Below are positions 6,653 through 6,919 of a stretch of 6,919 nucleotides of DNA, in pieces. Made by a program: the position numbers and the translations under genes. The notes below the pieces were generated by a model, which saw only the letters and a program-made list of their open reading frames with translations, did no database searches and was not told the origin of the DNA. Source of the stretch: Magnetococcales bacterium (GTDB taxonomy: Bacteria; Pseudomonadota; Magnetococcia; Magnetococcales; JADFYX01); assembly GCA_015232795.1 (NCBI GenBank), contig JADFYX010000130.1, positions 1 to 6,919 of the forward strand, written 5' to 3'. Position 1 is the first letter of the stretch, and the number at the start of each line of letters is the position of its first letter.

Positions 6653-6693
6653 CTGGGCTTCTGATGGGGGGGGAGGGGGTAGAAGCCCAGCCG
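6650..6693. repeat. Stem-loop 2, perfect 13-bp inverted repeat with a G-rich loop
   Basis: The arms at 6650-6662 (CGGCTGGGCTTCT) and 6681-6693 (AGAAGCCCAGCCG) are exact reverse complements. The 18-base loop holds eight Gs (6666-6673), an A and five more Gs (6675-6679). Its left arm shares bases 6650-6652 with the right arm of stem-loop 1, so both full stems cannot form at once. No T-run follows it. It could be a dispersed palindromic repeat, a bidirectional terminator component or part of a structured RNA. Confidence 0.6.
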
Positions 6694-6694
6694 T

Positions 6695-6732
6695 ACGAGA
6701 CCGAGTGGAGGAGAGGGAAAAACCCGGCTCGT
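6695..6732. repeat. Stem-loop 3, imperfect, with purine-rich loop
   Basis: ACGAG (6695-6699) pairs with CTCGT (6728-6732) and CCG (6701-6703) with CGG (6725-6727), leaving a bulged A at 6700. The 21-base loop (6704-6724) is almost all purines on the plus strand and contains a small competing GGG-AAAAA-CCC hairpin (6715-6725). It follows stem-loop 2 after a single base, making a tandem of three folds between 6625 and 6732. Confidence 0.4.
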
Positions 6733-6769
6733 TGTACATTAAGACCTTAGCAAGATAATTTAGTTCCCC

Positions 6770-6919
6770 TTAGTGGATTGTACGTTGATTGCCAAAGTAA
6801 AGAATAAGTTGCTTTTTTGCTGGATCGAGTAGAGATGAAGCCTTTAACCTAGATTCGGCAGTTGGCGGTGCGTGCATGGCGTAAGATATTGGTTTATCTG
6901 GTGTATCAGGGGAAATCGC
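6770..6919 (-). CDS. Possible 3' end of a convergent gene, truncated by the window edge
   Basis: A minus-strand frame enters at the right edge and stays open for 49 codons to a TAA at 6772-6770. The peptide begins AISPDTPDKPISYAM and ends LILYFGNQRTIH. Its composition, rich in Ala, Pro, Ser, Asp and Lys, looks protein-like, and the convergent position would make the hairpin cluster at 6625-6732 a shared 3' boundary with uvrB. I do not recognise the product. Forty-nine open codons can arise by chance, and no start is required in the window, so this stays tentative. Confidence 0.35.
   Translation of the reverse strand, partial: AISPDTPDKPISYAMHAPPTAESRLKASSLLDPAKKQLILYFGNQRTIH

Noticed and set aside
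6592..6769. Group II intron, retron or transposon end in the hairpin cluster
   Set aside because: No reverse transcriptase or transposase is in the window, the folds lack the sequence of intron domain V, and no target-site duplication was found.
6862..6919. Plus-strand start reading LAVRAWRKILVYLVYQGKS at the right edge
   Set aside because: It needs a TTG or GTG start with no ribosome site, and the opposite strand has a longer open frame.

Overview
The window carries four complete genes and some unresolved sequence at each edge. It looks chromosomal and is moderately AT-rich, with dense gene packing and Shine-Dalgarno-type starts. The UvrB C-terminal half and the two-domain Aas enzyme point to a Gram-negative bacterium, probably a proteobacterium. 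The UvrB wording around the helicase motif VI region (GSMQRAIEETERRR, HGITPTSI) reads to me more like alphaproteobacterial or deep-branching proteobacterial proteins than enteric ones. I cannot place it further. No transposase, integrase, CRISPR array, tRNA or rRNA was seen.

Left part (1-2251): a short flank of unclear content, a possible 14-codon leader frame, then a 700-residue Aas protein. Aas joins a PlsC-type acyltransferase to an acyl-ACP synthetase and remodels lysophospholipids in the inner membrane. Its stop codon overlaps the stop codon of the next, convergent gene by four bases.

Middle (2248-4548): two paralogous metallophosphoesterases are transcribed divergently from a 243-base spacer. 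Both belong by motif layout near the Shewanella-like (PPP-type) phosphatases, but share an unusual first metal motif (SDTDND where GDIHGD is expected), a changed second motif (GDWLNK/GDWLKK instead of GDxxDRG), and a conserved lysine/arginine-rich tail. They are the least ordinary part of the window. The minus-strand copy has an extra N-terminal region of about 80 residues.

Right part (4555-6919): uvrB starts six bases after the second phosphatase and is probably cotranscribed with it. uvrB encodes the damage-verifying helicase-like subunit of nucleotide excision repair and looks intact. After it comes a 178-base spacer with three successive stem-loops, two of them perfect and long, with a very G-rich loop. 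A minus-strand reading frame that runs in from the right edge may be the 3' end of a convergent gene.

The genes do not form one obvious pathway: lipid repair, two uncharacterised phosphatases and DNA repair. The one functional link the layout suggests is the phosphatase-uvrB transcriptional unit.
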